Positions 1 through 5,823 of a stretch of DNA of 6,550 bases are shown piece by piece (within the stretch, counting starts at the first letter, position 1; each line of letters opens with the position of its first letter). Source of the DNA: Chloroflexota bacterium (GTDB taxonomy: Bacteria > Cyanobacteriota > Vampirovibrionia > Obscuribacterales > Obscuribacteraceae). The notes beneath the pieces are model-generated. The model did not search any database. It was not told the DNA's origin and saw nothing but the letters and a program-made list of their open reading frames with translations. The stretch is from NCBI GenBank assembly GCA_005240105.1, contig SBAT01000250.1:1-6550 (forward strand), read 5' to 3'. Made by a program: the position numbers and the translations under genes.

Positions 1-1603
1 AATCACCCTCGTCTATCTTATTTGATCTTTGCAGTTGTTCTTCGTACGCCAGATAGATCTTAGCGACAATTTCGGACATCTTATCTCGCGCGTCATCTTT
101 GGCTTTCTTGGCCGAAATCAAGCGCGCTTTGTAGAGAGCTATAATGCTGGATATCGTAAATTCATCCAATCCTGTAGACAAATCCACAACCGCCGGGTCT
201 AGCTCTTTCAGGTGTTTTACAAGCAAGCGCTGCAAAACTTTATGCGGATGCGCCTCTACTTTCAGCGATGTTTTTCGTTTTATGGCCGATAGATTTTCAC
301 TTAAGATTTTCTCTCCTAATTGCTTCCATGAATAAAGAGAAAGCTTTTCAAACAATTCGCTATCGAGTCGGGACTTCAGCAAAGACTGAACGGGAGACAT
401 CGTCTCCTTGTCCAACGACAAGACAAGAATGTTGCCGGCGTCTACACCTTGATCCAAAAGGTGCACAATTCTTTCAGCTATACAAGTTGTTTTTCCCGTG
501 CCGGCTGCACCCACCAAAGCGGCTCGACCGCCACCGTGGTTAATCGCAGCACTTTCTACAACATCTTCGACCATCGTAGCCGGCAGAGTAAGCGGTAAGG
601 CTAAATCAGTCAGGCTGCTTATTAAGCGTCCTGGCTTTTTGCGTTTCTTACCAGTCAGGCTCAACTCCTGCACCACTTCTGCACAGCCGTTATAGTTATT
701 CAGAATTTCTGCTGTTGTGAAACGCAGGACCTGCCAGCCCTCCGCAAACAAGCGATCATAACGCGGCTTGTCTTCAGTAGTGAGGCTTCCATCAAGCCAA
801 CTGGTACCACCACATTCAATATCAATTTTTCTATCTGGCATAACTATTGCTAAATCGAGCAAATAGTCTTCAAAGACTTGCTGTGGTGTGGCTGTAAGCC
901 CCCTTTCTGACAGAGACATCCAGAGATAGTACTCATCCTTCAGCATCGGCGGCAATCCGCTATCGCGAAGCATAGCAAAAAGAGACAAATTGACCATGCT
1001 TGCCTCTATCAACCAGAGACATTTTTCAAACGTCAAAGGGCGCCCACAAAACCTTTCATCCTCTAAGTTAGCGCCCATGGCCATGAATTCTTCATAGCCT
1101 CTATTGGTCGTAATGACAGTTGTTAAGCCGCGCATAGCGCGCGGATAGACGAGGTGGTTGTAGAAGTACCAAAGCTGCGCTTGATTGTTGGGTGGTTCAA
1201 GATCGCGAATAATTACCAGGTCCTTACTGGCCAAGTCATTTTCTATCGGGCTCAAGACCGGCTGGGCAAAATGGGCATCTGCACCTGACTGCTCCCAGAG
1301 ATGTTCGGCTTGTTTGTAAAAAATCTCCCCCGTCGTCACAAAAACGGGTTTGCGCGACTTCAACTCAATAATGGCCGACTCAAGTACTGCTTCGTCGGCT
1401 TCGGCAAAATCAGAGATAAACAAGCCTCGGGCAGAACCGCCATAAAAGCCGAAGTTATTCACAAACCACTTTAAAACCTCACCGCGATCAATTGAGGGCG
1501 GCGGCAACTTCGTCAAGGTGTCATTAGGTTTTTTAGCCAAGGTCAATACTGGTTCTGATAACAATCCGGCTGGCACTTGCCATCCATTGTTAAGTTTGCC
1601 CAA
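1..1603 (-). CDS. Degenerate AAA - PD-(D/E)XK nuclease - UvrD-like SF1 helicase fusion (3' end outside window)
   Basis: The minus-strand frame is open from 1666 to the left edge, giving 534 codons from a TTG at 1603. Residues about 40-215 resemble a DnaC/IstB-like AAA domain: GLFISDFAEADE (60-71) sits where the P-loop belongs but lacks the Walker A Gly-Lys-Thr, DLVIIRDL (128-135) is a degraded Walker B, and VITTN (163-167) matches sensor 1. Residues about 240-300 resemble an MTES_1575/DUF559 PD-(D/E)XK nuclease: Glu245, DLAIV with Asp250, IDIECGG with Glu263, Asp283-Arg284, then GWQVLRF (289-295). Residues 365-372 are a textbook Walker A (GAAGTGKT, Lys371), followed by an altered motif Ia (ILVLSLDKE) and a UvrD 1A region ending at the IYLAYEEQLQ block near 515-525. 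The Gln of the Q motif is not evident. The DExx box and domain 2A lie off the window. Predicted action is ATP-driven translocation on DNA with cleavage; a defence or repair role is inference. The start is uncertain: no ATG fits, and no good Shine-Dalgarno precedes the TTG. A GTG at 1576 is an alternative. Confidence 0.8.
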   Translation of the reverse strand, partial: MGKLNNGWQVPAGLLSEPVLTLAKKPNDTLTKLPPPSIDRGEVLKWFVNNFGFYGGSARGLFISDFAEADEAVLESAIIELKSRKPVFVTTGEIFYKQAEHLWEQSGADAHFAQPVLSPIENDLASKDLVIIRDLEPPNNQAQLWYFYNHLVYPRAMRGLTTVITTNRGYEEFMAMGANLEDERFCGRPLTFEKCLWLIEASMVNLSLFAMLRDSGLPPMLKDEYYLWMSLSERGLTATPQQVFEDYLLDLAIVMPDRKIDIECGGTSWLDGSLTTEDKPRYDRLFAEGWQVLRFTTAEILNNYNGCAEVVQELSLTGKKRKKPGRLISSLTDLALPLTLPATMVEDVVESAAINHGGGRAALVGAAGTGKTTCIAERIVHLLDQGVDAGNILVLSLDKETMSPVQSLLKSRLDSELFEKLSLYSWKQLGEKILSENLSAIKRKTSLKVEAHPHKVLQRLLVKHLKELDPAVVDLSTGLDEFTISSIIALYKARLISAKKAKDDARDKMSEIVAKIYLAYEEQLQRSNKIDEGD

Positions 1604-1618
1604 TAATTCTACTTGAAA

Positions 1619-1653
1619 ACCTCGTATGTATACCAGTAATGAAAAATAGTAAA
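1619..1653 (-). promoter_or_regulatory. Candidate promoter for the helicase-nuclease gene
   Basis: Reading the minus strand, an extended -10 (TGG-TATACA, with TATACA at 1632-1627) lies just upstream of the helicase frame. A weak -35 candidate, TTTACT, sits 15 bp upstream. A transcript starting near 1620 would have only about 17 nt of leader before the TTG at 1603, and that leader holds no clear ribosome binding site. The GAGG at 1625-1622 is too far from the TTG to serve well. The surrounding 1604-1685 stretch is AT-rich and otherwise featureless. Confidence 0.3.
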
Positions 1654-1764
1654 TTAATGGGAATAACTAGTAACAAACACTGGCCTTGACAATATTCAGT
1701 TAGTCAAAGCAGTAGTAAAATGCAAGAGAGCTCGGTTGAAAATTTTCAAAGAGGTCCGTAAAGG

Positions 1765-1770
1765 AGAGAT
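1765..1770 (+). promoter_or_regulatory. Ribosome binding site of the small secreted peptide gene
   Basis: An AAGGAG-type Shine-Dalgarno stands within the AAAGGAGAGA run around 1760-1768, roughly 8-10 nt ahead of the ATG at 1777. It is the strongest ribosome binding site in this part of the window and favours the 1777 start over the overlapping frame beginning at 1799. Confidence 0.55.
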
Positions 1771-1776
1771 CGTTTC

Positions 1777-1995
1777 ATGAAACAAACAGTATTAGCCATT
1801 GCAATGGCTTCAACAGCACTCTTACCAGCGTTCGGTCAAGCCTGTGGAGATGAAGGTCGTTACTTCCATCTCACACCACCGGCATACTCGATTCCGAGCG
1901 CCAGAAAGCATGCAATTCGCCGCATGGCTAGGGCAATCCGCTGGTATCACGAGCACCTGGGTGACAAGCCACTCTGCACAACAATCGCTAAGTAA
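1777..1995 (+). CDS. Small secreted cationic peptide of unknown function (72 aa)
   Basis: I do not recognise a family. The first 22 residues form a clear signal peptide: Lys2, a hydrophobic core (VLAIAMASTALLPAF), and a signal peptidase I type end FGQA before Cys23. The region is not a lipobox, so a lipoprotein is unlikely. The predicted mature part is about 50 residues with only two cysteines, Cys23 and Cys67, at nearly its two ends, which could form a disulfide once exported. Its middle (about 41-60) is rich in Arg, Lys and His (SARKHAIRRMARAIRWYHEH) and could form a basic amphipathic helix. Support for a real gene: good Shine-Dalgarno, signal peptide, tandem in-frame stops (TAA TAG at 1993-1998), and a strong intrinsic terminator 55 bp downstream, so it looks monocistronic. 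It diverges from the helicase-nuclease gene. A structural, antimicrobial or signalling role cannot be chosen from sequence. Confidence 0.65.
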   Translation: MKQTVLAIAMASTALLPAFGQACGDEGRYFHLTPPAYSIPSARKHAIRRMARAIRWYHEHLGDKPLCTTIAK

Positions 1996-2050
1996 TAGGC
2001 GTTGTTGAGCACATCCGGGCTCTCGAAAAGAACTAAAGAGTAAGCTACAA

Positions 2051-2088
2051 GACAAGAGCGGGCAGTGCCCGCTCTTGTTGTATTTTGG
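2051..2088 (+). terminator. Intrinsic terminator of the small peptide gene
   Basis: A perfect 11-bp GC-rich stem, CAAGAGCGGGC (2053-2063) and GCCCGCTCTTG (2067-2077), encloses a 3-nt loop. One further A-T and one G-T pair extend it outward. It is followed by TTGTATTTT, a moderately T-rich tail on the plus strand. The opposite side lacks a T-run, so it most likely acts on plus-strand transcripts from the small peptide gene. Confidence 0.85.
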
Positions 2089-2102
2089 GACAATCTTTAT
2101 CA

Positions 2103-2230
2103 GCCTGTCATCGCCTTGAGAAGACGTCCGTCATCCTGAGCAGAGCGAAGGATCTCAACGACTTCTCGGCGATCGTCTAAAACACGGAGAGATTCCTCCA
2201 CTTCGGCGCCTTCGGTCGGAATGACAAGGC
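2103..2230. repeat. Composite inverted-repeat element (REP/MITE-like)
   Basis: The outer ends are inverted copies: GCCTGTCAT at 2103-2111 against ATGACAAGGC at 2221-2230. Two nested inverted pairs lie inside. TCGCCTTGAGAAG (2111-2123) pairs with CTTCTCGGCGA (2162-2172). The GTCATCCTGAGCAGAGCGAA block from 2130 pairs imperfectly with the segment ending GGTCGGAATGAC at 2225. The GTCATCCTGAGC...GCGAAGGATCTC core is the kind of palindromic repeat found dispersed between genes in many environmental bacteria. No protein is encoded. The element stops 1 bp short of the stop codon of the downstream minus-strand lipoprotein gene, so its RNA could fold into a 3' structure on that transcript. Confidence 0.65.
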
Positions 2231-2231
2231 A

Positions 2232-3752
2232 CTAGCGCTTTGACCAATACTTTGCCCTAAAAACCGGGTTGTCCCAGGGCAATGGCTGGTTTGAGCCTGC
2301 TGACACAGCCGTGATATCGGCTTGATGAGCAATTAAAAGATTTGGTTGCAGAATAAAGACAAAGGGCTGCTCGCGGGACAGAATGGTCTGAATCTCTTCA
2401 TATGTATGTCGGCGCACAGAAGACGCCATGCTGCGCCGTCCAACGTCCAATAGCTTATCCATTTGCTTATCGTGAAAACGACAAAAATTGAACGAGCCGC
2501 CACTGCCCCAATTGAGAATGCATTCCGGATCAGGACCTACCGAACGAGACAAAAGACAGGTCTGAAATTGTCCTTTCTTTAAGTAGCGTTGGCGAAGCGT
2601 TGCGTACTCGGCAATATGCACTTCTGTTTTAATACCAGCCTTGCGCAAATTGTCGGCAATGATAAGCGCTTGATCTTGATAGTCGCTGACTGTGAGAATT
2701 GAAAATGCCAGATTGCTTATGCCAAGACCTTTGAGCATACTGACTGATTCTTCCGGCTTATATGGCCAAGCAATTGCTTTCTTGTTGAACACCCAACTGG
2801 AGGCAATAAAGTCACTGGTTGCCGGCACTGCAAATCCTTCGTACAGCTTATCTATTAATACCTGTTTGTTGATAGCCTTGGAAACGGCTTGACGCACCTG
2901 AGCATTTTGAAACGGTACTCGTTCTAAATTGAAAGCCAAATAAACAGTGCGTGAACCATTGAAGTAACCAAGTTTCAGTCCTGTCTTGCGCAAGAGGTGT
3001 TGCCAGCTTGCGGCATCAACCTGTGCTATGTCTAATTCCTTGTTCTTAAGTGCTAGAGCCATTAGGTATTTGTCCGGCACTACTCGCCAAACAAGCTCCT
3101 CACACTTGGCTCCTTTGCCTACATCGTTACCCCAATAATACGGGTTGCGTTTAAAAACAAGCTCCAGTCCTGATCTCCAATGAGAAAGATAGAAGGGTCC
3201 TGCTCCGACTGGCTTGTTGGCAAGCTTAGATGTACCTTTGTCGGCGGACTTGGCTATGCTACTGGGCAAAATGCGCAATTCGACTAAGCGACTAAGCAAA
3301 GGAGCGCAGGGGCGGGATAAGTGCAGCACTAGAGTCTGCTTGGAGCGCTCTTCTATCTTTTCAATATCTGCAAAATCGGCATGATAGGGGGATTCTTTTG
3401 CTCTGGCGATATTGAGGGTGTCCAGAACATCAGTAAGACCAAGTTTTTGCCCATCTGAAAAATAGAGATTAGATCTCAAAGAAAAAACATATTGCCGCCC
3501 ATCCGGAGACACCCTAAAAGATTCGGCAAGCGCCGGCACAAAATTCAAGTTTTCGTCGTATGAAATAAGTCCTTCGTATACAAGCGTCTGTGCATAATAC
3601 GAGGCCGAATCAAGCCCGCGCTGAGGGTGGAAGGAAATTGGTTCCCAGGGTGCGCCAAAAACTATTTGCTGTGAGCGATTGACACCACCGCTGCACGCTG
3701 CCAGAAAAAAGACTACAAACGGCAGAAGTACAACAAACTGAAGTTGTTTCAA
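2232..3752 (-). CDS. Peptide/nickel-type ABC transporter substrate-binding lipoprotein (SBP_bac_5 family)
   Basis: This 506-residue protein has the normal length and pattern of the DppA/OppA/NikA family, which captures oligopeptides, nickel chelates or similar ligands outside the inner membrane and hands them to an ABC permease. Residues 1-20 are a lipoprotein signal with lipobox LAAC, so Cys20 should be lipidated. Family landmarks follow: a GLISYDENLNFVPALAESF stretch (61-79), SPDGRQYVFSLRSNLYFSDG (82-101), KPVGAGPFYL (180-189), FKRNPYYWG (200-208), VRQAVSKAINKQVLID (286-301), and GPDPECILNWGSGGSFNF (406-423). The start codon is TTG at 3752, chosen because it places the signal peptide at the N-terminus; the frame has no ATG or GTG upstream before a stop. 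It begins 7 nt after the membrane-protein stop codon, so the two are probably cotranscribed and perhaps translationally coupled. No permease or ATPase gene is in the window. The ligand cannot be named. Confidence 0.9.
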   Translation of the reverse strand: MKQLQFVVLLPFVVFFLAACSGGVNRSQQIVFGAPWEPISFHPQRGLDSASYYAQTLVYEGLISYDENLNFVPALAESFRVSPDGRQYVFSLRSNLYFSDGQKLGLTDVLDTLNIARAKESPYHADFADIEKIEERSKQTLVLHLSRPCAPLLSRLVELRILPSSIAKSADKGTSKLANKPVGAGPFYLSHWRSGLELVFKRNPYYWGNDVGKGAKCEELVWRVVPDKYLMALALKNKELDIAQVDAASWQHLLRKTGLKLGYFNGSRTVYLAFNLERVPFQNAQVRQAVSKAINKQVLIDKLYEGFAVPATSDFIASSWVFNKKAIAWPYKPEESVSMLKGLGISNLAFSILTVSDYQDQALIIADNLRKAGIKTEVHIAEYATLRQRYLKKGQFQTCLLSRSVGPDPECILNWGSGGSFNFCRFHDKQMDKLLDVGRRSMASSVRRHTYEEIQTILSREQPFVFILQPNLLIAHQADITAVSAGSNQPLPWDNPVFRAKYWSKR

Positions 3753-3759
3753 GCTCGAC

Positions 3760-4185
3760 TTAGCGTCCAGTACCCTGACCCAAGAAGTAAATGCAGGACA
3801 TCATCACCAACATTGAACTTGTGACGCCCAACCAGAATGCTGCTATCAATATTTGCCAGACGATAAGAGCCTGACGGGCCGTCATACTCACTATAATGCC
3901 CATACGGTTGACCATGTAGAAGACCACGGCAGCAACCGTGCACAAGAGCGGCAGAAGCTTCAGTCCGGCAGCAACAGGCAGAGCTACCGCAGCTACCAAG
4001 CTGAGCACGCAAAGCACTACTAATCCAATAGATACGTAATCGGAAAACCTTTGGCGTACAGACTCGGTAACCGAAGCGTCATTGATAAACTTCAGGGCTT
4101 CAAAGAAATTATTTAGGTGCCCACGCCTTCTCGACGCTGGATTAGCATCATCACCGGGACGGTTTGGAATATCAGACTCTGCCAT
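3760..4185 (-). CDS. Small three-helix membrane protein of unknown function (141 aa)
   Basis: I do not recognise the family. The N-terminal 50 residues are hydrophilic and charged, including an Arg cluster RRR at 19-21, and are probably cytoplasmic. Three hydrophobic segments follow: about 51-73 (SIGLVVLCVLSLVAAVALP), 77-93 (LKLLPLLCTVAAVVFYMV), and 107-136, with a short basic loop (NRMG, TAR) between the second and third. The ATG at 4185 has a good GGAG Shine-Dalgarno 8 nt upstream. It leads the unit that contains the substrate-binding lipoprotein 7 nt downstream, but it is too short and lacks the EAA loop expected of an ABC permease. The overlapping 87-residue frame at 3749-4012 is a shadow: it has no signal or ribosome site and consists of a Cys/Ser/Gly-rich misreading of the membrane segments. 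Confidence 0.7.
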   Translation of the reverse strand: MAESDIPNRPGDDANPASRRRGHLNNFFEALKFINDASVTESVRQRFSDYVSIGLVVLCVLSLVAAVALPVAAGLKLLPLLCTVAAVVFYMVNRMGIIVSMTARQALIVWQILIAAFWLGVTSSMLVMMSCIYFLGQGTGR

Positions 4186-4268
4186 GAGACAATCTCCAGA
4201 CGGGCACTTAGTATTACCAATCTATACTATCAACCCGAAGTTGTCGCTCCTAAATTAGAAATCAAGAA
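4186..4268. promoter_or_regulatory. Divergent promoter region between the membrane-protein gene and the glycosyltransferase gene
   Basis: These 83 bp separate two genes transcribed away from each other, so both promoters must lie here or inside a neighbouring gene. On the plus strand TATACT at 4223-4228 is a plausible -10 for the glycosyltransferase, about 40 bp before its ATG, but no matching -35 is seen. On the minus strand TATAGA and TAATAC are -10 candidates for the membrane-protein gene, again without convincing -35 boxes. The GGAG (CTCC at 4194-4197) is the minus-strand ribosome site. Confidence 0.4.
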
Positions 4269-5195
4269 ATGTCTATAAACAATAAAGCCGGCAAAGTTTA
4301 CGCCCTGATCCTTCATTGGCAGGAGCTACAGCATACACTCGCCTGCCTGAACTCTTTGCGGGCCATGACTTTCCGGGATTTCCACATACTTGTTGTTGAT
4401 AACGGCTCCGACACCGACGACAGCCAGACTATCAGCCGCCAGTATCCGGAAGCTGAAATATTGCGCTTGACCGAAAACCAGGGTTTTGCCGGCGGTTGCA
4501 ATGCCGGCATTAAATACTGCCTGGACCACGGAGCCGATTGGATTTGGCTTTTAAACAACGATACAAAAGTGGGCATGGACAGCCTGGAGCTCCTTTTGGA
4601 AGCCGGCTCCAATAACCACAAGGCGGGCGCCTTAAGCGGCATGGTTTTGACGGGGGCCGGTGAAACATTTGCCGCATCTGGCCGAGGTGAGATTGATTTC
4701 GCCAAAGCAAAAACCTATCTCCGGCGTGACGTTCCGGACGGTGCTTCCGTTGTCGACTGTGAGTGGTTATCAGGAAGCAATTTGCTTTTACGGTCCACCG
4801 CACTTGCCGAGTCGGGGCTATTTGATGAGAACTACTTCCTATATTTTGAAGACACTGATCTCTGCCACCGTATTCGATTGGCCGACTGGAAATGCCTACT
4901 TGTGCCCGCTGCAAAAGTAGAGCATGTAGGGGGAGCTTCTACCGAGGGTAAGCGTCGCTTTTGGCGAGCCTACTACTACACGCGCAACAGGCTGTTGTTT
5001 TTCCGCCGCTATTTGAAAGGGCCCTCTAGATGGCCGGCGCTGCTTTCCATAGCCGGACACTTGCTCCGTCATGCTCTTGTTTTGCCCTTTCGCGGACCAA
5101 TTGGTCGCAAACAACTAAGAGCAGAATATTTAGGACTTGCTGACTATATTTCCGGACGGCTCGGTCGAGCAAAATGCCTCGACTGGTGTGACTAA
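4269..5195 (+). CDS. Family 2 glycosyltransferase (rhamnosyltransferase-like)
   Basis: This 308-residue protein is a GT-A fold, inverting family 2 glycosyltransferase of the WbbL/rhamnosyltransferase type. It would transfer a sugar from a nucleotide-sugar donor onto a growing surface polysaccharide or lipid-linked acceptor at the cytoplasmic face of the membrane. The nucleotide-binding VVDNGSD is at 42-48 and the NQGFAGGCNAG block at 70-80. The DXD-equivalent metal site is LLNNDT (94-99). Then come WLSGSNLLL (166-174) and FLYFEDTDLCHR (190-201), whose ED pair is the usual catalytic-base region, and VEHVGG (217-222). The C-terminal 80 residues are basic with aromatic runs, consistent with membrane association. 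The ATG at 4269 has only a weak purine-rich leader (AGAAATCAAGAA). It is alone on the plus strand, with no other polysaccharide gene in view, so donor and acceptor are unknown. Its stop codon overlaps the jag stop on the opposite strand. Confidence 0.9.
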   Translation: MSINNKAGKVYALILHWQELQHTLACLNSLRAMTFRDFHILVVDNGSDTDDSQTISRQYPEAEILRLTENQGFAGGCNAGIKYCLDHGADWIWLLNNDTKVGMDSLELLLEAGSNNHKAGALSGMVLTGAGETFAASGRGEIDFAKAKTYLRRDVPDGASVVDCEWLSGSNLLLRSTALAESGLFDENYFLYFEDTDLCHRIRLADWKCLLVPAAKVEHVGGASTEGKRRFWRAYYYTRNRLLFFRRYLKGPSRWPALLSIAGHLLRHALVLPFRGPIGRKQLRAEYLGLADYISGRLGRAKCLDWCD

Positions 5196-5764
5196 TTTCC
5201 GTCTTCGGCTGATTCGGATTCATCGGCGTGGAAGTCGTCTTCTTCAATAGCCGGTTCAGATGCCGTTTCGCCGGCTGGTCTGTCTTCAGGTAGACCGGCA
5301 TAACTTACCACAATGTGTCTGTTTGGACCCATTCCGCGGCTTTGCGATGCCAGATCTGGGAAGTGTTCTTGTAGGTAGTTGTGGACTAAGCGTCTTTCGA
5401 AAGCGCTCATTGGTTGTAATTCGTATTCTTCGTACTCGCCGTTGCAAACAGCGACTGCTCCGCGCTTGGCGCGATCGATTATTGACTGCTCGCGTCTGGT
5501 GCGGTAGTCCATTACATCAATAATGATATGAGCTTCTTCAGCAAGTCCTGTGCGGCACATCTGGCGCAGCAAGAATTGCAGAGCCTCTAGAGCTTGTCCT
5601 TTACGACCGATTAAAAGTTTGGCATCCGTATCCTGACAATCAATGTGATAGCAGGTGGTTGATTCGTCGACAGGCTTTTCGCTGACTGTTGCCTGAATCT
5701 CCAGTATCGAAAGTATTTTTTCCAGATGTTCTTTTGGATTTTCTGTGTGTGCAACTTCTGACAT
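5192..5764 (-). CDS. jag: KH-R3H RNA-binding protein Jag/KhpB
   Basis: This protein of about 190 residues binds single-stranded RNA and in other bacteria (KhpB, also called Jag or EloR) works with KhpA in controlling cell elongation and division. Residue numbers are from the ATG at 5764. A KH domain spans about 36-83 with the GXXG loop GRKG at 53-56, followed by QALEALQFLLRQM. An R3H domain covers about 111-156, with the Arg-x3-His signature at Arg124 and His128, then GPNRHIVVSY. The last 30 residues are acidic and probably disordered. The N-terminal Jag_N domain of Firmicutes homologues is missing, as is usual in cyanobacterial versions. The start may be GTG at 5767 or the adjacent ATG at 5764; AAGGA lies 6 and 9 nt upstream respectively. 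It follows yidC by 56-59 nt in the common yidC-jag order, so cotranscription is expected. Confidence 0.93.
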   Translation of the reverse strand: MSEVAHTENPKEHLEKILSILEIQATVSEKPVDESTTCYHIDCQDTDAKLLIGRKGQALEALQFLLRQMCRTGLAEEAHIIIDVMDYRTRREQSIIDRAKRGAVAVCNGEYEEYELQPMSAFERRLVHNYLQEHFPDLASQSRGMGPNRHIVVSYAGLPEDRPAGETASEPAIEEDDFHADESESAEDGN

Positions 5765-5766
5765 CA

Positions 5767-5823
5767 CTAAAGTTCCTTATCTAGTACTCCTAAGTTTACT
5801 TCCTGAATGCTACTTCCAAGCAT
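5767..5823 (-). other. 18-codon mini-ORF filling the yidC-jag gap
   Basis: An ATG at 5823-5821 begins on the base right after the yidC TAA stop. The frame reads MLGSSIQEVNLGVLDKEL and ends with TAG at 5769-5767, whose last base is the first base of the possible jag GTG start. The ORF therefore spans the gap exactly. No Shine-Dalgarno of its own is evident, but a ribosome ending yidC could re-initiate on it. It could be coincidence, since an ORF this short arises easily by chance. Confidence 0.25.

Noticed and set aside
144..695. Three plus-strand ORFs (144-335, 268-543, 498-695)
   Set aside because: They lie antisense to the helicase-nuclease frame, which has clear motifs including Walker A. 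Their translations are low-complexity and carry no domain or ribosome site.
1686..1721. TTGACA (1686-1691) with TAAAAT (1716-1721) as a sigma-70 promoter for the small peptide gene
   Set aside because: Both boxes look good alone, but the 24-bp spacing is far from the usual 16-18 bp. A promoter is likely in this stretch, but I cannot place it.
1834..1848. Lipobox in the small secreted peptide
   Set aside because: The residues before Cys23 are F-G-Q-A. Position -3 is Gly and -2 is Gln, which does not fit the L-[AST]-[GA]-C lipobox, so signal peptidase I cleavage is preferred.
1799..2055. Overlapping frames at 1799-2008 (+) and 1822-2055 (-)
   Set aside because: They overlap the 1777 gene, which alone has the Shine-Dalgarno, signal peptide and tandem stops. 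The minus-strand frame also starts inside the terminator stem.
3749..4012. 87-residue minus-strand ORF as an alternative to the membrane protein
   Set aside because: It is nested in a different frame of the 141-residue gene, has no ribosome site, and its Cys/Ser/Gly-rich composition is typical of a shadow frame.
4313..5114. ORFs antisense to or out of frame with the glycosyltransferase
   Set aside because: The glycosyltransferase frame has all family motifs over its full length. The others have none.
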